DNA of 64,000 nucleotides from Pantoea sp. Nvir (GCF_009829915.1 NZ_SZZW01000001.1:310001-374000); one strand, 5' to 3'; numbered from the stretch's first letter, positions 1-12,009 are shown. Made by a program: numbers and translations. Notes: generated from the sequence alone by a model not told the origin.

Positions 1-25
1 TCATTATTGTTATCAACAATAATGA
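1..25. repeat. Perfect 11-bp inverted repeat at window edge
   Basis: TCATTATTGTT and AACAATAATGA form a perfect 11-bp stem with a 3-base loop (ATC). No T-run follows on the plus strand, so it is not a textbook terminator, and the flanking gene on the left is outside the window. From here to 290 the sequence is AT-rich and must contain the cyoA promoter, but I do not see a convincing -35/-10 pair. Confidence 0.6.
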
Positions 26-290
26 CTCGGGTATTTTAAAGGAATTAAGTACTAAAATTATTGGTTGTTTTTTAAATTTCTTTAAAAAAAGACTTTTATC
101 TATTTTACTAAATTTTCACCAATTGCTTGTTATAGTTGATTATTTTTTGCTGCAAGCAACATCTATGCTGCCCTCAGTAAAAAGTATTAACACTAATCTC
201 AAACATACTTGTTCTGGTTTACACTGCATAAGTCTTCTCGTAAAATGCGTATACTTAAAAGAGAATCAGTCTTTTCATTGGGGTCGTTAA

Positions 291-1217
291 ATGATACTCA
301 AGAAATACAATAAAATTTTTAGAATTTTGTCATTAATTGCAGGCGTTTTTTTAATTAGTGGTTGCGATAGTGCGTTGTTAAATCCTAAAGGACAGGTTGC
401 GGTTGAGCAACGTTCATTAATTTTGACAGCCTTTGGATTAATGTTGATTGTTGTTATTCCTGCAATCTTAATGACTATAATATTTGCGTGGAAGTATCGT
501 GATTCCAACACTTCAGCAAAGTACACACCGAACTGGTCTCACTCCAACAAAGTGGAAGCTGTAGTCTGGACCGTTCCGATTCTTATTATTCTTTTTCTTA
601 GCGTGCTAACCTGGAAATCAACTCACTCACTGGAGCCAAGCAAACCGCTACTATCTGATGTGCAGCCGATTGAGATCAATGTTATTTCTCTGGACTGGAA
701 ATGGTTGTTTATTTACCCTAAACAGGGTATTGCTACTGTCAATCAGATTGTTTTCCCAGCTAACACGCCGTTGAACTTTAAAGTTACCTCTAATTCCGTT
801 ATGAACTCCTTCTTCATTCCGACGCTCGGAAGCCAGATCTACGCCATGGCAGGTATGCAAACTAAATTGCACTTAATAGCTAATGAGCCAGGCATATTTG
901 ACGGTATTTCTTCGAGCTTTAGTGGTCCAGGTTTTTCTGGTATGAAGTTTAAAGCAATTGCAACTAAGAATAATGCGGAATTTCAGCAGTGGGTTACCAA
1001 AGTTAAAAAATCACCTAATTTACTAATTACAATGGAAGATTTTGAAAAACTAGCTGTGCCAAGCCAAAACCATCCAGTGACATATTTCTCTGCAGCAAAT
1101 TCTAAAATATTCAAGCAAGTTATTGATAAATTTATGACTAGCCATAGTCAGATGGACATGATTCATCAAGAAGGCATGGATATGAGCAATACTAATTCCG
1201 CGAAAGTCGAGGGATAA
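291..1217 (+). CDS. cyoA: Cytochrome bo3 ubiquinol oxidase subunit II
   Basis: Subunit II of the proton-pumping ubiquinol oxidase of the inner membrane, the terminal enzyme of aerobic respiration. The 308-residue product follows E. coli CyoA (315) throughout. It begins with a lipoprotein signal whose lipobox LISGC puts the acylated cysteine at residue 25. Two membrane segments follow (about 45-67 and 90-110), then a periplasmic cupredoxin-like domain. As in E. coli the CuA ligands are absent, which fits a quinol rather than cytochrome c oxidase. It is the first gene of cyoABCDE; cyoB starts 4 bases after the stop. The ribosome-binding site is weak (GGGG before the ATG). Confidence 0.97.
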   Translation: MILKKYNKIFRILSLIAGVFLISGCDSALLNPKGQVAVEQRSLILTAFGLMLIVVIPAILMTIIFAWKYRDSNTSAKYTPNWSHSNKVEAVVWTVPILIILFLSVLTWKSTHSLEPSKPLLSDVQPIEINVISLDWKWLFIYPKQGIATVNQIVFPANTPLNFKVTSNSVMNSFFIPTLGSQIYAMAGMQTKLHLIANEPGIFDGISSSFSGPGFSGMKFKAIATKNNAEFQQWVTKVKKSPNLLITMEDFEKLAVPSQNHPVTYFSAANSKIFKQVIDKFMTSHSQMDMIHQEGMDMSNTNSAKVEG

Positions 1218-1221
1218 TACG

Positions 1222-3222
1222 ATGTTTGGAAAATTAACATTAAGTGCAGTACCGTACCATGAACCTATTATCATGATTACGGTTACTGGGATCATTATGG
1301 CTGGTCTGGTAATCATCGCTGCCCTCACCTATTTTGGTAAATGGCAATATTTATGGACTGAATGGCTGACATCTGTTGATCATAAAAAATTGGGCATCAT
1401 GTACATCATCACAGCGTTTATCATGCTGCTGCGTGGCTTTGCAGATGCGATTATGATGCGTACTCAACAGGTAATGGCTTCAGCTGGGGAAGCTGGTATA
1501 CTGCCGCCGCATCATTACGACCAGATCTTTACCGCACATGGCGTTATTATGATTTTTTTTGTAGCGATGCCTTTTGTGATAGGTCTGATGAATATTGTGG
1601 TACCTTTGCAAATTGGTGCGCGCGACGTTGCCTTCCCGTTTTTGAACAACCTAAGTTTCTGGTTTACCGTGAGCGGAGTAGTACTAGTTAACCTGTCGCT
1701 AGGCATAGGCGAGTTCGCACAAACCGGCTGGTTGGCCTATCCGCCGCTTTCAGGCACGGAGTACAGTCCTAGCGTCGGGGTCGATTACTGGATATGGAGC
1801 CTCCAACTTTCCGGTATTGGAACCACACTAACTGGCATCAACTTCTTTGTAACTATTTTGAAGATGCGTGCACCTGGCATGGAATTATTCAAAATGCCGG
1901 TATTTACTTGGGCTGCACTCTGCACTAACGTCCTAATTATCGCAGCTTTCCCAGTTCTAACAGTTACGTTATCTCTGTTAGCTCTTGATCGTTATCTTGG
2001 TTTCCATTTCTTTACCAATGATATGGGCGGTAACATGATGATGTACGTAAACCTGATATGGGTCTGGGGTCACCCAGAAGTGTACATCTTGGTTCTTCCA
2101 GTATTCAGCATTTTTTCTGAAGTTACAGCAACTTTCTCAAAAAAACGGCTATTTGGTTATACCTCTTTAGTTTGGGCTACTATCGCTATTACCGTACTAT
2201 CATTCATTGTTTGGCTGCACCATTTCTTTACTATGGGTGCTGGAGCAAATGTTAACGCTTTCTTTGGCATTATGACCATGATTATCGCAATTCCTACTGG
2301 AGTGAAAATCTTTAACTGGTTGTTTACTATGTACCAGGGTCGTATCGTGATGCATTCTATTATGTTATGGACTATAGGCTTCCTAGTGACCTTCTCTGTT
2401 GGTGGTATGACTGGTGTTCTGCTAGCGGTACCAGGTGCCGATTTCGTGCTACATAATAGCCTGTTCCTGATTGCTCACTTCCATAATGTAATTATAGGTG
2501 GCGTAGTATTCGGTTGTATGGCTGGCATTACTTACTGGTTCCCTAAAGCTTTTGGTTTCACTCTAAATGAAACATGGAGCCGATGTGCCTTCTGGTTCTG
2601 GATTATAGGCTTTTTCGTTGCATTCATGCCGCTTTATGCATTGGGCTTCATGGGCATGACTCGCCGTTTAAGTCAAGATATTGATCCGCATTTTCATGCC
2701 ATGCTAGTAGTTGCGGCTGTTGGTGCAGGTCTGATTGCTTGCGGCATCATTTGTCAGCTGATCATGTTCTGGATATCTGTGCGTGACCGCCACCATAATC
2801 GCGATCTAACGGGTGATCCGTGGTCCGGTCGTACGCTAGAATGGGCGACCTCTTCACCGCCGCCGTTTTATAACTTTGCCACTATCCCACATGTCCATGA
2901 CCGCGATGCATTTTGGGAAATGAAAGAAAAAGGCGAAGCGTACAAACGGCCAGAGAAATATGAAAAAATTCATATGCCGAAAAACAGTGGTGCGGCTATC
3001 GTTATCGCTGCCTTCGGTACGCTGCTAGGTTTCGCGCTAATCTGGCATGTATGGTGGCTAGCTAGCTTCACCTTCCTAGGTATGATTGTAACTTGGATTG
3101 TGAAGAGCTTCGACGAAGACGTGGGCTACTATGTTCCAGTTGCTGAGATCGAAAAGATCGAAAAGCAGCACTTTGAAGAAATTTACAAAGCAGGTCTAAA
3201 ACAATGTCAATTGAAACTTTGA
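1222..3222 (+). CDS. cyoB: Cytochrome bo3 ubiquinol oxidase subunit I
   Basis: Catalytic subunit carrying heme b, heme o3 and CuB, which reduces oxygen and pumps protons. The product has 666 residues (E. coli 663) and aligns end to end. Visible motifs are HPEVY (CuB histidine and the crosslinked tyrosine), HHFFTMG (two further CuB histidines) and HFHNVIIGG (the histidines binding heme o3 and heme b). About fifteen membrane segments are apparent. The last 19 bases overlap the start of cyoC, so the two are likely translationally coupled. Nothing suggests loss of function. Confidence 0.98.
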   Translation: MFGKLTLSAVPYHEPIIMITVTGIIMAGLVIIAALTYFGKWQYLWTEWLTSVDHKKLGIMYIITAFIMLLRGFADAIMMRTQQVMASAGEAGILPPHHYDQIFTAHGVIMIFFVAMPFVIGLMNIVVPLQIGARDVAFPFLNNLSFWFTVSGVVLVNLSLGIGEFAQTGWLAYPPLSGTEYSPSVGVDYWIWSLQLSGIGTTLTGINFFVTILKMRAPGMELFKMPVFTWAALCTNVLIIAAFPVLTVTLSLLALDRYLGFHFFTNDMGGNMMMYVNLIWVWGHPEVYILVLPVFSIFSEVTATFSKKRLFGYTSLVWATIAITVLSFIVWLHHFFTMGAGANVNAFFGIMTMIIAIPTGVKIFNWLFTMYQGRIVMHSIMLWTIGFLVTFSVGGMTGVLLAVPGADFVLHNSLFLIAHFHNVIIGGVVFGCMAGITYWFPKAFGFTLNETWSRCAFWFWIIGFFVAFMPLYALGFMGMTRRLSQDIDPHFHAMLVVAAVGAGLIACGIICQLIMFWISVRDRHHNRDLTGDPWSGRTLEWATSSPPPFYNFATIPHVHDRDAFWEMKEKGEAYKRPEKYEKIHMPKNSGAAIVIAAFGTLLGFALIWHVWWLASFTFLGMIVTWIVKSFDEDVGYYVPVAEIEKIEKQHFEEIYKAGLKQCQLKL

Positions 3223-3794
3223 CAAGACACCACCAAGATGCAGGAGCAAATAAAATATTTGGCTTCTGGATTTATTTAATGAGCGACTGCATTATTTTCG
3301 CAACTCTTTTTGCGACTTATGCAGTGATGGTCAACAATACTGCGGGAGGTCCTGCAGGCAAAGATATTTTCAAATTGCCATTCATTTTTATTGAAACTAT
3401 GTCTCTGCTATTAAGTTCTATCACTTACGGTATGGCTGTTATCGCTATGGATAAAGAGAATAACAGTGCTGTTATCAGTTGTCTGATTTTGACCTTTCTA
3501 CTTGGTATTAGTTTTATCGGCATGGAAATTTATGAATTCCATCATCTGATCGCAGAAGGATTTGGCCCAAGCCGTAGTGGTTTTTTGTCTGGTTTCTTTA
3601 CTTTGGTGGGTACCCACGGTCTGCACGTTATTTCTGGTCTAATCTGGATGGCAGTACTTCTTTTCCAAATTGCGATTCGCGGTCTGACATCAGTGAACTG
3701 TACTAGGATCATGTGCCTGAGCCTGTTCTGGCACTTTTTAGATGTAGTGTGGATTTGTGTATTTACTGTCGTTTATCTAATGGGGACCATGTAA
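3204..3794 (+). CDS. cyoC: Cytochrome bo3 ubiquinol oxidase subunit III
   Basis: Five-helix membrane subunit III of the bo3 oxidase, needed for assembly and stability of the complex. It has 196 residues against 204 in E. coli; the shortening is in the histidine-rich N-terminus before [12 protein letters not shown]. The core motifs [18 protein letters not shown] and [10 protein letters not shown] are intact. It starts inside the 3' end of cyoB, and its TAA stop shares its last A with the ATG of cyoD (TAATG), an arrangement that favours re-initiation. Confidence 0.97.
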   Translation: MSIETLTRHHQDAGANKIFGFWIYLMSDCIIFATLFATYAVMVNNTAGGPAGKDIFKLPFIFIETMSLLLSSITYGMAVIAMDKENNSAVISCLILTFLLGISFIGMEIYEFHHLIAEGFGPSRSGFLSGFFTLVGTHGLHVISGLIWMAVLLFQIAIRGLTSVNCTRIMCLSLFWHFLDVVWICVFTVVYLMGTM

Positions 3795-4126
3795 TGAGTC
3801 AGGTTATAACTAAACATGGTACTTCACACGGCAATATGAAGTCTTATATTATTGGCTTTATCATCTCTGTTATCCTAACGATAATCCCGTTCTTTATGGT
3901 AATGAAGAAAGGCAGCATATCTTACGGTATAACTCTAAGTGTAGTGTTAGTCTGTGCAATAGTGCAGATACTGGTCCACCTAATTTACTTCCTGCACCTT
4001 GATAGCAAATCTGAAGACGGTTGGAACATGGTGGCTATTGTTTTCTCAGCAATCATTATTTTGATAGTCGTAGTTGGCTCATTGTGGATCATGTGGAACC
4101 TCAACTACAACATGATGGCCCTCTAA
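3794..4126 (+). CDS. cyoD: Cytochrome bo3 ubiquinol oxidase subunit IV
   Basis: Small three-helix subunit IV of the oxidase, thought to help CuB insertion and assembly. The frame is open from 3713, but similarity to E. coli CyoD (109 residues) begins at [13 protein letters not shown], so the ATG at 3794 is chosen. This gives 110 residues and a one-base overlap with the cyoC stop. The C-terminus [14 protein letters not shown] is almost identical to E. coli. Confidence 0.95.
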   Translation: MSQVITKHGTSHGNMKSYIIGFIISVILTIIPFFMVMKKGSISYGITLSVVLVCAIVQILVHLIYFLHLDSKSEDGWNMVAIVFSAIIILIVVVGSLWIMWNLNYNMMAL

Positions 4127-4139
4127 AGAGTCATACCTA

Positions 4140-5018
4140 ATGGTCAAAAAATACCTGCAAGTAACAAAACCAGGAATTATTTTTGGAAATTTAATTTCTG
4201 TAATTGGTGGATTTCTACTAGCATCAAAAGGCAGCATCAACTACATCTTATTTTTCTTTTTGCTGATCGGAGTCTCTCTGGTGATCGCTTCAGGTTGTGT
4301 TTTTAACAACGTGATCGACCGAGATATTGATGTGAAGATGGAGCGGACCAAAAATAGGGTGCTAGCCAAAGGCTTGATCTCTTCTAAAGTGAGCTTGATT
4401 TATGCTGTTGTTCTAGATATTACCGGCCTTGCATTACTCTATGCTGGTACTAATCCTCTGGCTATGTGGCTAGCTGTCATGGGTTTCGTAGTTTACGTCG
4501 GTGTTTACAGCCTTTACATGAAGCGTCACTCGGTTTACGGGACGCTGATAGGTAGCCTCTCTGGCGCAGCACCGCCGGTAATTGGCTACTGCGCCGTCAC
4601 AAATGAGTTTGATATAGGTGCGCTCATCCTACTAGCTATTTTCGGCTTCTGGCAGATGCCTCACTCCTACGCGATTGCCATTTTCCGCTTTAAAGATTAC
4701 CAAGCGGCGAACATTCCCATTTTACCGGTAGTGAAAGGTATTTCTGTAGCGAAAAATCATATTGCACTCTATATTCTAGCATTTACGATGGCTACGCTTA
4801 TGTTGTCGCTAGGCGGTTACGCAGGCTATAAATATCTAATTGTTGCTACTGCTGTCAGTGTGTGGTGGTTGGGCATGGCCTTATCAGGCTATAAGACCGA
4901 AAACAATCGAGTCTGGGCACGTAACCTATTTCTTTTTTCAATTGTAGCCATCACTGTGTTGAGTGTGATGATGTCAGTGGACTTTATGTCCCCAATACCA
5001 AAAGCTATGCTAGCTTAA
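4140..5018 (+). CDS. cyoE: Protoheme IX farnesyltransferase (heme O synthase)
   Basis: Polytopic UbiA-family prenyltransferase that attaches a farnesyl group to heme b to make heme O, the cofactor required by CyoB. The product has 292 residues (E. coli 296). The Mg-prenyl-diphosphate motif NNVIDRDID near residue 60 and the conserved [13 protein letters not shown] loop are present. It lies 13 bases after cyoD and ends the operon. Farnesyl diphosphate would come from IspA, encoded in this same window. Confidence 0.96.
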   Translation: MVKKYLQVTKPGIIFGNLISVIGGFLLASKGSINYILFFFLLIGVSLVIASGCVFNNVIDRDIDVKMERTKNRVLAKGLISSKVSLIYAVVLDITGLALLYAGTNPLAMWLAVMGFVVYVGVYSLYMKRHSVYGTLIGSLSGAAPPVIGYCAVTNEFDIGALILLAIFGFWQMPHSYAIAIFRFKDYQAANIPILPVVKGISVAKNHIALYILAFTMATLMLSLGGYAGYKYLIVATAVSVWWLGMALSGYKTENNRVWARNLFLFSIVAITVLSVMMSVDFMSPIPKAMLA

Positions 5019-5143
5019 GTATGGTACATCTATAAACCGTAAATCATAGACTACAAGTACGAAATCGTGTCCTTTTTTGTCAATTAGTATTGTACCCGCC
5101 CTGGCCTTCTCTCTAGAATAAGTGCAAACTGATAGAGGTTGGA

Positions 5144-6508
5144 ATGAATGATAATAAAATGACACCAGCTGAGCTTCGTGCCATATGGGGTTTAGGGACG
5201 GTATTTTCCCTCCGTATGCTAGGCATGTTTATGGTCTTACCGGTATTGACTACCTATGGCATGGCCTTGCAACATGCTAGTAAAACGCTTATTGGTTTGG
5301 CAATTGGTGTTTATGGACTGACTCAGGCAATATTTCAGATTCCTTTTGGTCTAATGTCTGATCGTATTGGGCGCAAGCCACTAATTATCTCTGGGTTGCT
5401 TTTATTTGTGCTGGGCAGCATAATCGCTGCTATTACAACATCAATCTGGGGTATTATTCTTGGCCGTGCTTTGCAGGGTTCCGGTGCCATTGCAGCAGCC
5501 GTGATGGCGCTGTTATCAGATTTAACTCGTGAGCAGAACCGTACCAAGGCAATGGCCTGCATCGGCTTTAGTTTTGGCGTTACCTTTGCTATTGCGATGG
5601 TAATCAGTCCAATTGTAACCCATGCATTCGGCCTGCACGCTCTGTTCTGGATAATCGCCATCCTCGTATTTTTGGGTATTCTAATCACTCTGCTAGTGGT
5701 ACCCAATACACCAAACCATCTACTGAACCGCGAATCTGGTATGGTAATAGGTGGCTTCTATAAAGTGCTAGCGAATGTACATCTGATTAAGCTTAACGTG
5801 AGCATTCTTTGCTTGCATACTTTGCTGATGTCGAGCTTCGTCGCATTGCCCGGACAATTCGAACAATTAGGCCTCCCTGCTGCCGAACATTGGAAAGTCT
5901 ATCTTGTGACCATGCTGATCGCCTTAATTGGCGTTATTCCTTTAATTATCTATGCAGAAGTAAAATACCGTATGAAGCAAGTATTCGTTGCATGCATTAG
6001 TTTAATTATTGTTGCGGAAATTATGCTGTGGAATGCAAAGTGCTACTTTTGGACTCTGGTGATCGGTGTACAGCTATTCTTCTTAGCCTTTAATCTGATA
6101 GAGGCAATTTTACCCTCACTAGTGAGTAAGGAGTCACCTACTGGCTATAAGGGAACCGCAATGGGAGTCTACTCTACCAGTCAGTTTATCGGTGTGGCAA
6201 TTGGTGGCAGCCTTAGCGGATGGATATTCGGACATTTTGATGCACGGACTATTTTCCTTGTCAGTGCAATCATTGCCATTATCTGGCTATTTGTCGCCGT
6301 GACCATGCAGGAACCACCCTATGTTAGTAGTCTAAGGATCGTATTGAGTGATAAAGCGTTATCAATACCAAACTTAGAACAGCATCTGAAAGCTCAGCCG
6401 GGCGTATCAGCAGTGCTGATTGTACCGGAAGAAAAAAGCGCCTATATCAAAATTGATAGCAAGGTGACCAGTCGCCCGGAACTAGAAACACTGCTATCTA
6501 GCACCTAA
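5144..6508 (+). CDS. yajR: MFS transporter YajR
   Basis: Twelve-helix major facilitator superfamily transporter of the inner membrane, identical in length to E. coli YajR (454). The signature GLMSDRIGRKP lies in the loop between helices 2 and 3. The last 65 or so residues form the soluble ferredoxin-like YAM domain (PYVSSLRI to the end). The natural substrate is unknown; the family is classed with drug/proton antiporters. It follows cyoE by 125 bases, as in E. coli, and converges on thiI. Keeping a non-essential efflux protein full length in a reduced genome is of mild note. Confidence 0.93.
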   Translation: MNDNKMTPAELRAIWGLGTVFSLRMLGMFMVLPVLTTYGMALQHASKTLIGLAIGVYGLTQAIFQIPFGLMSDRIGRKPLIISGLLLFVLGSIIAAITTSIWGIILGRALQGSGAIAAAVMALLSDLTREQNRTKAMACIGFSFGVTFAIAMVISPIVTHAFGLHALFWIIAILVFLGILITLLVVPNTPNHLLNRESGMVIGGFYKVLANVHLIKLNVSILCLHTLLMSSFVALPGQFEQLGLPAAEHWKVYLVTMLIALIGVIPLIIYAEVKYRMKQVFVACISLIIVAEIMLWNAKCYFWTLVIGVQLFFLAFNLIEAILPSLVSKESPTGYKGTAMGVYSTSQFIGVAIGGSLSGWIFGHFDARTIFLVSAIIAIIWLFVAVTMQEPPYVSSLRIVLSDKALSIPNLEQHLKAQPGVSAVLIVPEEKSAYIKIDSKVTSRPELETLLSST

Positions 6509-6616
6509 AATATTTTTTACAGGTAAAAAAGAAAATTATAGTTTCTTCAAATGGTGACAGCAGCGGGTATTTATGACTAGCGCAATAGTTGAATATACAC
6601 AAATAACTTCCACATT

Positions 6617-8077
6617 CTAGTGTCGTCCCACGTATGGCCTATAGACCCTGACGTTCTTAAAACCTTGAGCGCGTAGGTGCAGTGCTTGTAATTTACTCAT
6701 AATACCGTGTGTACAGTAAAGCAACCAATTTTTGCTTTGATCGAGTTCACTGAACTGAGTGCTGAGTCTGTAGAATGGTAGCGACTTTACCTGTGTATTC
6801 TCCAAGGTCAGCGGTTTTTCTTCCTGCTCCTCAATAGAACGAATGTCTAGCACGATATCATCTTTACTTAAAGAGTCCACTGTTTCCACCTCTATTACTT
6901 CTTCAGTTCGCTCGGCTATATCATGGATATCAATGTTATTTGCCTCTTCTACCACACGCTGTAAAACAGCATAATCCAAGTTCTGTTCTTGCGATTCAAT
7001 CGTTGTCTCCACTGCTTTCACTGTCGGGCTTTTAGAAAAAACTCCGCAATATTCCGGTATAGTAAGGGCAAAACCCTCCGTACCAATTTCACGAGCTACC
7101 TTGATGATATGCTCTTTATCGTAAGAAATCAAAGGACGCAGAATGAGAGTTTTGGATGCATTATCGATAATGCGTAAATTAGTTAGTGTCTGACTAGACA
7201 CTTGACCCAGTGCCTCGCCAGTTACCAGAGCTTGCACACCGTAACGCTCAGCTACCATTGAGGCAGCCCGCACCATCATACGCTTCAACACGACTCCCAT
7301 CTGTCCATCATCTACTTTTTCCATAATTTCTCTGACTACCGGCTCGAAGTTGATCGCCACAAAACGTACTCGATGCGAGCGTCCAAATCGATTCCAGAGA
7401 TAGTACGCTACCTGACGTACACTAATTTCATGTATCAAACCACCGAGGTTAAAGAAGCAGTAGTGAACACGGCAGCCACGGCGCAGCATCATATAACTAG
7501 AAACACTGGAGTCGAAGCCGCCGGAGATCAGAGATAGTACATCCTCTTGAGTACTGATTGGTAGTCCACCTAGCCCGGCATAACGACCAATTACTAATAG
7601 CAGGCGATTATCCTCGATTTTTAGATGTACAGTGACGTCGGGCTTTTTGAGTTGCACCTTTGCACTATCAATATGCTGATTTAAACCACCACCTACGTAT
7701 CGTTCTACGTCCTGCGAGCAAAATTCATGGCTACCTCTGCGCTTTACTCGTACGCAAAAAGTTTTGTTCTGTAGACTGTCGCCGTAAAGTGCTAGTGTTT
7801 GCTCAAAAATGTCATGTACATCGCTGTAGGGACGATCCTTTACCGATAGTATATGATGAATACCAGGAATACGCGTAAGTTCAGTGATAATTACACTGTA
7901 GAGACTTTTATCTTTTGAACAGACTTCAATATAATCCCAGTGGCACACCACAGAAAGATTGTTGCCAAAGTTTTTTAATATTTTACGGATATTACCATTC
8001 AGTATTTTAATAAAACGTAGTCTAACAGACTGACTTTTAATGGTTATTTCAGGGAATAACTTGATGATAAGCTTCAT
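6617..8077 (-). CDS. thiI: tRNA 4-thiouridine synthase / thiazole sulfur carrier ThiI
   Basis: Transfers persulfide sulfur for 4-thiouridine at tRNA position 8 and for the thiazole of thiamine. In order there are a ferredoxin-like/THUMP region (1-170), a PP-loop ATPase with [12 protein letters not shown], and a C-terminal rhodanese domain with the active loop CTHGIMS, which keeps the catalytic cysteine. The upstream ATG at 8083 is possible, but [19 protein letters not shown] matches the E. coli N-terminus, so 8077 is preferred (486 residues against 482). A few extra residues (YVGRH) extend the C-terminus. Confidence 0.95.
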   Translation of the reverse strand: MKLIIKLFPEITIKSQSVRLRFIKILNGNIRKILKNFGNNLSVVCHWDYIEVCSKDKSLYSVIITELTRIPGIHHILSVKDRPYSDVHDIFEQTLALYGDSLQNKTFCVRVKRRGSHEFCSQDVERYVGGGLNQHIDSAKVQLKKPDVTVHLKIEDNRLLLVIGRYAGLGGLPISTQEDVLSLISGGFDSSVSSYMMLRRGCRVHYCFFNLGGLIHEISVRQVAYYLWNRFGRSHRVRFVAINFEPVVREIMEKVDDGQMGVVLKRMMVRAASMVAERYGVQALVTGEALGQVSSQTLTNLRIIDNASKTLILRPLISYDKEHIIKVAREIGTEGFALTIPEYCGVFSKSPTVKAVETTIESQEQNLDYAVLQRVVEEANNIDIHDIAERTEEVIEVETVDSLSKDDIVLDIRSIEEQEEKPLTLENTQVKSLPFYRLSTQFSELDQSKNWLLYCTHGIMSKLQALHLRAQGFKNVRVYRPYVGRH

Positions 8078-8300
8078 AGTCATACGAATTAAGTGAGTAA
8101 ACTACGCGTTATTATTTAGCTATAAAAAACAATTGACATCATGTGCATCGCCTAATGCCGCACCTCAACTGTAAAAGTATATCACCTTATTGAATGACTA
8201 TTCCTACAAATACAGGCACATTGCTAATTTTACTAAGAAAATGCTCTTTATTACTATGATTAATTACCATATAAATTCTTATACATGAGTCAACTTAAAT

Positions 8301-8501
8301 ATGCAGAAAAAATCCGAATTAAACTTTAATTTTACAACCTTTTTACAGAGTCTAGAAAAGAGACTAAGTGTATTTGAATACGGTATACAACTTACGCAGA
8401 ATAACCAGCATATATTAAAACACATCAAGCTACACGTACATATTCTGTTCAGAAAAGATAAAAGTGCTGATATCAGCACTTTTAAGATGGGAAAAAGTTA
8501 A
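8301..8501 (+). CDS. xseB: Shrunken exodeoxyribonuclease VII small subunit
   Basis: The 66-residue frame begins MQKKSELNFNF and ends with a block (FEYGIQLTQNNQHILKHIK) alignable with E. coli XseB (80 residues). The middle part, corresponding to IVTRLESGDLPLEEALN, is missing, removing much of the first helix and its loop. XseB is the small subunit that multimerises on XseA to make exonuclease VII. The TAA stop shares its A with the ispA ATG (TAATG), so the frame may be kept for translational coupling even if the subunit is poor. It could be a functional minimal XseB or a pseudogene that remains open. No clear ribosome-binding site is seen. Confidence 0.7.
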   Translation: MQKKSELNFNFTTFLQSLEKRLSVFEYGIQLTQNNQHILKHIKLHVHILFRKDKSADISTFKMGKS

Positions 8502-9400
8502 TGAATTTTACTTCCCTTCTAAGCACTTATCTAGAAAGGGTAAACGCCGCTCTATCGCGCTTGTTAGATCAACTACCTTTTCAGAGTTCTCCTTTAGTTA
8601 ATGCCATACGCTACGGAACGCTATTAGGCGGGAAACGCCTACGCCCTTTTCTGGTGTATGCTATAGGCAATATGCTCAATGCGGATCCGGCTAGCCTTGA
8701 TGCTCCCGCCGCTGCTGTTGAATGTATACACGCCTATTCCTTAATTCACGACGACCTGCCTGCAATGGATGATGCTACATTACGCCGTGGTCAACCAACT
8801 TGCCATATTCAATACGGGGAAGATACCGCAATACTTGCTGGTGATGCACTACAGGCACTCGCTTTATCTATTTTGGCCAACGAGCCAATGCCTGGCGTCA
8901 GCGATACAAGTCGTATCGCAATGATTAATGAGTTGTCACACGCCAGCGGAGTAGCAGGTATGTGTGGTGGTCAGGCACTTGATTTAGCTGCAGAAGGTAA
9001 ACGTCTTGAGCTTGAACAACTGGAGCAGATTCATCGCCATAAAACTGGTGCGCTCATACGTGCTGCAGTTCGCCTCGGCTCTTTGACAGCAGGTGCGTGC
9101 GGACGTACCGCTCTACCGGCATTAGACCGCTATGCCGACGCCATTGGTCTCGCTTTTCAGGTACATGACGATATTCTTGATGTAATAGGCGTCAATGCAA
9201 TGACCGGTAAGAAACGGGGCGCTGATCAGAATTTGGGAAAAAATACTTATCCTTCACTGCTAGGACTGCAAAACGCCCGTGCTAAGGCTTGGGAGCTTTA
9301 CCGAGAAGCGCAGAGCGCACTGGATATTCTTGCAACACAATCTTTAGACACAACAGCATTGCAAGAGCTCGCAAGCTTCGTAATTGAACGCGATAAATAA
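8501..9400 (+). CDS. ispA: Farnesyl diphosphate synthase
   Basis: Condenses dimethylallyl and isopentenyl diphosphates to geranyl and farnesyl diphosphate, the precursor for ubiquinone, undecaprenyl phosphate and heme O. The product has 299 residues, the same as E. coli. The first aspartate-rich motif DDLPAMDD is at residues 84-91, the second is DDILDVIG, and the GGKRLRP substrate loop is at 43-49. It is coupled to the xseB stop and followed by dxs 19 bases later, so isoprenoid genes sit together. Confidence 0.97.
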   Translation: MNFTSLLSTYLERVNAALSRLLDQLPFQSSPLVNAIRYGTLLGGKRLRPFLVYAIGNMLNADPASLDAPAAAVECIHAYSLIHDDLPAMDDATLRRGQPTCHIQYGEDTAILAGDALQALALSILANEPMPGVSDTSRIAMINELSHASGVAGMCGGQALDLAAEGKRLELEQLEQIHRHKTGALIRAAVRLGSLTAGACGRTALPALDRYADAIGLAFQVHDDILDVIGVNAMTGKKRGADQNLGKNTYPSLLGLQNARAKAWELYREAQSALDILATQSLDTTALQELASFVIERDK

Positions 9401-9419
9401 CTTTTATAATGAGTTTCTA

Positions 9420-11285
9420 ATGATTTTTGATATTGCAAAATATCCGATACTAGCGCAAGCAAGTACTGTTGAGGAGCTACGTTGTCTCCAGAAAGAGAAG
9501 CTTTCGGCATTATGCGATGAACTTCGTCAATACCTATTGGAAAGCGTAAGCCGCTCCAGCGGCCATTTCGCTTCAGGTCTAGGCGTCGTTGAGCTGACTG
9601 TCGCACTTCATTACGTCTACAATACACCGTTTGATTATCTGTTGTGGGACGTTGGTCATCAAACTTATCCGCATAAAATTCTTACTGGACGCCGCGACCG
9701 CATTGGTACCATTCGTCAGAAAAACGGTCTGCATCCCTTCCCTTGGCGTGGCGAGAGTGAGCATGATGTTTTGAGCGTAGGCCATTCATCGACTTCTATC
9801 AGCGCTGGATTAGGCATAGCAGCTATGGCGGAACGAGAAGGTCTGAGTCGTCGAGTTGCCTGCATTATTGGCGACGGCGCAATTACCGCTGGGATAGCGT
9901 TTGAGGCAATGAATCATGCTGGCGACATCAAACCTGATATTTTAGTTATTCTGAACGACAATGAGATGTCCATATCTAAAAACGTCGGGGCACTGAATAA
10001 TCGTCTGGTGCAAATACTCTCTGGAAAAACTTATTTACGCCTACGTGAAGGCGGTAAACGTATGCTGGGTGGTCTACCCCCGATTAAGGAGTTAGTAAAG
10101 CGCACGGAAGAGCATCTGAAGGGTATGGTGGTTCCAGGCACGTTGTTTGAAGAATTAGGTTTTAATTATATCGGTCCGGTCGACGGACATGATGTGCTGA
10201 AGTTGGTCACCACGCTAAAGAATATGACTAATTTAAAAGGACCCCAGTTCCTGCACATCATAACTAAAAAGGGCAAAGGCTACGCGCCAGCAGAAGAGGA
10301 TCCAATTAAATGGCATGCAGTACCTAAGTTTGATCCTGCTAGTGGCGAACTACCAAAGAACACTGGAGAGCTTCCTACCTATTCCAAAATTTTTGGAAAT
10401 TGGCTATGTGAAATGGCACAGGATGATCCAAAGCTGATAGCGGTGACACCTGCAATGCGTGAAGGATCCGGGATGGTTGAGTTTTCCCAACGCTATCCAT
10501 CGCAGTATTTTGACGTGGCTATTGCCGAACAACACGCGGTTACCTTTGCAGCTGGTATAGCGATCGGCGGCTATAAACCTATTGTTGCCATCTATTCAAC
10601 TTTTCTACAGCGTGCATACGACCAAGTCATCCATGACGTAGCAATTCAGAAATTGCCTGTGTTATTCGCTATTGATCGTGGCGGCATCGTTGGTGCCGAT
10701 GGCCAGACCCACCAAGGCGCTTTCGACCTCTCCTATTTACGCTGCGTACCAGAGATGATGATCATGACGCCGAGCGATGAGAACGAATGCCGCCATATGC
10801 TGTATACTGGCTATAATTACCAGGACGGGCCAAGCGCGGTACGCTACCCGCGCGGCAATGCGATAGGTGTTGAGCTCACACCGCTGCAGAGCTTACCCCT
10901 GGGTAAAGGTGTGGTAAAACGTCAGGGAGAAAAGCTCGCGATCCTAAACTTCGGCACTCTGTTGCCTGCGGCCGCAATAGTAGCGGAAGTACTAAATGCT
11001 ACGCTGGTGGATATGCGTTTCGTAAAGCCACTAGACGATGTGCTGATTGCCGATCTAGCACAAAGCCACGAGTCGCTTGTCACACTAGAAGAAAGCGCCA
11101 TAAAAGGTGGTGCAGGAAGTGGTGTTAACGAGACAGTAATGGCAAAACGCCTAAGAGTACCGGTTCTTAATCTAGGACTACCGGATGAGTTTATTCCGCA
11201 GGGCACGCAAGATGAGGTGCGTCATGACTACCAGCTGGACGCGCAAGGAATTCAGCAGAGGATCCATGCCTGGTTATCCCAATAA
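9420..11285 (+). CDS. dxs: 1-deoxy-D-xylulose-5-phosphate synthase
   Basis: Thiamine-diphosphate enzyme that joins pyruvate and glyceraldehyde 3-phosphate in the first step of the MEP isoprenoid pathway; its product also feeds thiamine and pyridoxal synthesis. The frame opens at 9384, but MIFDIAKYP at 9420 matches the E. coli start, giving 621 residues (E. coli 620). The ThDP motif [18 protein letters not shown] and the transketolase central domain ([14 protein letters not shown]) are present. It is transcribed with ispA. Confidence 0.97.
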   Translation: MIFDIAKYPILAQASTVEELRCLQKEKLSALCDELRQYLLESVSRSSGHFASGLGVVELTVALHYVYNTPFDYLLWDVGHQTYPHKILTGRRDRIGTIRQKNGLHPFPWRGESEHDVLSVGHSSTSISAGLGIAAMAEREGLSRRVACIIGDGAITAGIAFEAMNHAGDIKPDILVILNDNEMSISKNVGALNNRLVQILSGKTYLRLREGGKRMLGGLPPIKELVKRTEEHLKGMVVPGTLFEELGFNYIGPVDGHDVLKLVTTLKNMTNLKGPQFLHIITKKGKGYAPAEEDPIKWHAVPKFDPASGELPKNTGELPTYSKIFGNWLCEMAQDDPKLIAVTPAMREGSGMVEFSQRYPSQYFDVAIAEQHAVTFAAGIAIGGYKPIVAIYSTFLQRAYDQVIHDVAIQKLPVLFAIDRGGIVGADGQTHQGAFDLSYLRCVPEMMIMTPSDENECRHMLYTGYNYQDGPSAVRYPRGNAIGVELTPLQSLPLGKGVVKRQGEKLAILNFGTLLPAAAIVAEVLNATLVDMRFVKPLDDVLIADLAQSHESLVTLEESAIKGGAGSGVNETVMAKRLRVPVLNLGLPDEFIPQGTQDEVRHDYQLDAQGIQQRIHAWLSQ

Positions 11286-11309
11286 ACAAACTTTCTCATT
11301 CCATAGTAG

Positions 11310-11332
11310 GAGCATGTGTGCCTGCTATGCTC
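11310..11332 (+). terminator. Weak hairpin after dxs
   Basis: GAGCAT and ATGCTC pair across an 11-base loop, 24 bases after the dxs stop, followed by ATTTAACTT. The T-run is poor, so this is a weak or eroded Rho-independent terminator for xseB-ispA-dxs. Confidence 0.35.
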
Positions 11333-12009
11333 ATTTAACTTGAGTAATTTTTCAATTACAGAGAAGAAACTATTATGATAACCATGTAGCTATGGGAGCA
11401 ATGATATTATATTTTCCTCTACTTTATTAGAAGCAACCTCAACCTTTAGCTGCTTTGGTAAGTATTACAAACAGATTAATTATTTAAATCAATTCTTTAT
11501 CTATGTGCTAACTAACATAGATGATCGCAATTTTTAATATTGAGACTTATTAAAGTAAGAAAAAAAGCAAAAAGTAAAAAGCAAAAAGCAAGATGCATTC
11601 CCCGGTTTGTCTATCTAAAGTTATATTTATAATATTTTTAGATCTGCTAATTTCATTCAGAAGAGAAATCATTTTATTTACCAACTATGTTATAAACGTG
11701 CGGCAACAAAATCTTTGTGATAGCAAGATAGAAAAGAATGATGCAAGCTATCCCTCTTCTCCAGGTCATGATGATTATAAAGGCATTAGCCTGTAAGCTG
11801 AAAGAGTTCATATGGCTTTTAGTTAAAAGACTTTTTTCCGTTCTGTCTCTCGGTACGTTGTATGCCGCACAATGACCCTATCTAGGTCAGGCAAATAAAA
11901 AATAAAGTAGAACTAATCTTAGAGGGGAGAATTGATTAATCTGAAAATTAATTTTTAATTGCATCTGGTAGTAAAATTTGAGTAGTAATCAAGAAAAACT
12001 ATACGTCAA
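11333..12009. other. Gene-poor spacer between dxs and thiL
   Basis: In E. coli this interval holds yajO and pgpA. Here it is AT-rich with no credible coding region; the 67-codon frame at 11593-11796 resembles nothing I know. It includes a small tandem repeat listed separately. Confidence 0.6.
11562..11589. repeat. Four tandem copies of a 7-bp unit
   Basis: AAAAAGC, AAAAAGT, AAAAAGC and AAAAAGC run head to tail in the dxs-thiL spacer. It looks like a replication-slippage product in non-coding DNA. Confidence 0.8.

Noticed and set aside
11593-11796. 67-codon plus-strand frame after dxs
   Set aside because: No recognisable motif or ribosome-binding site; typical of chance frames in AT-rich spacers.
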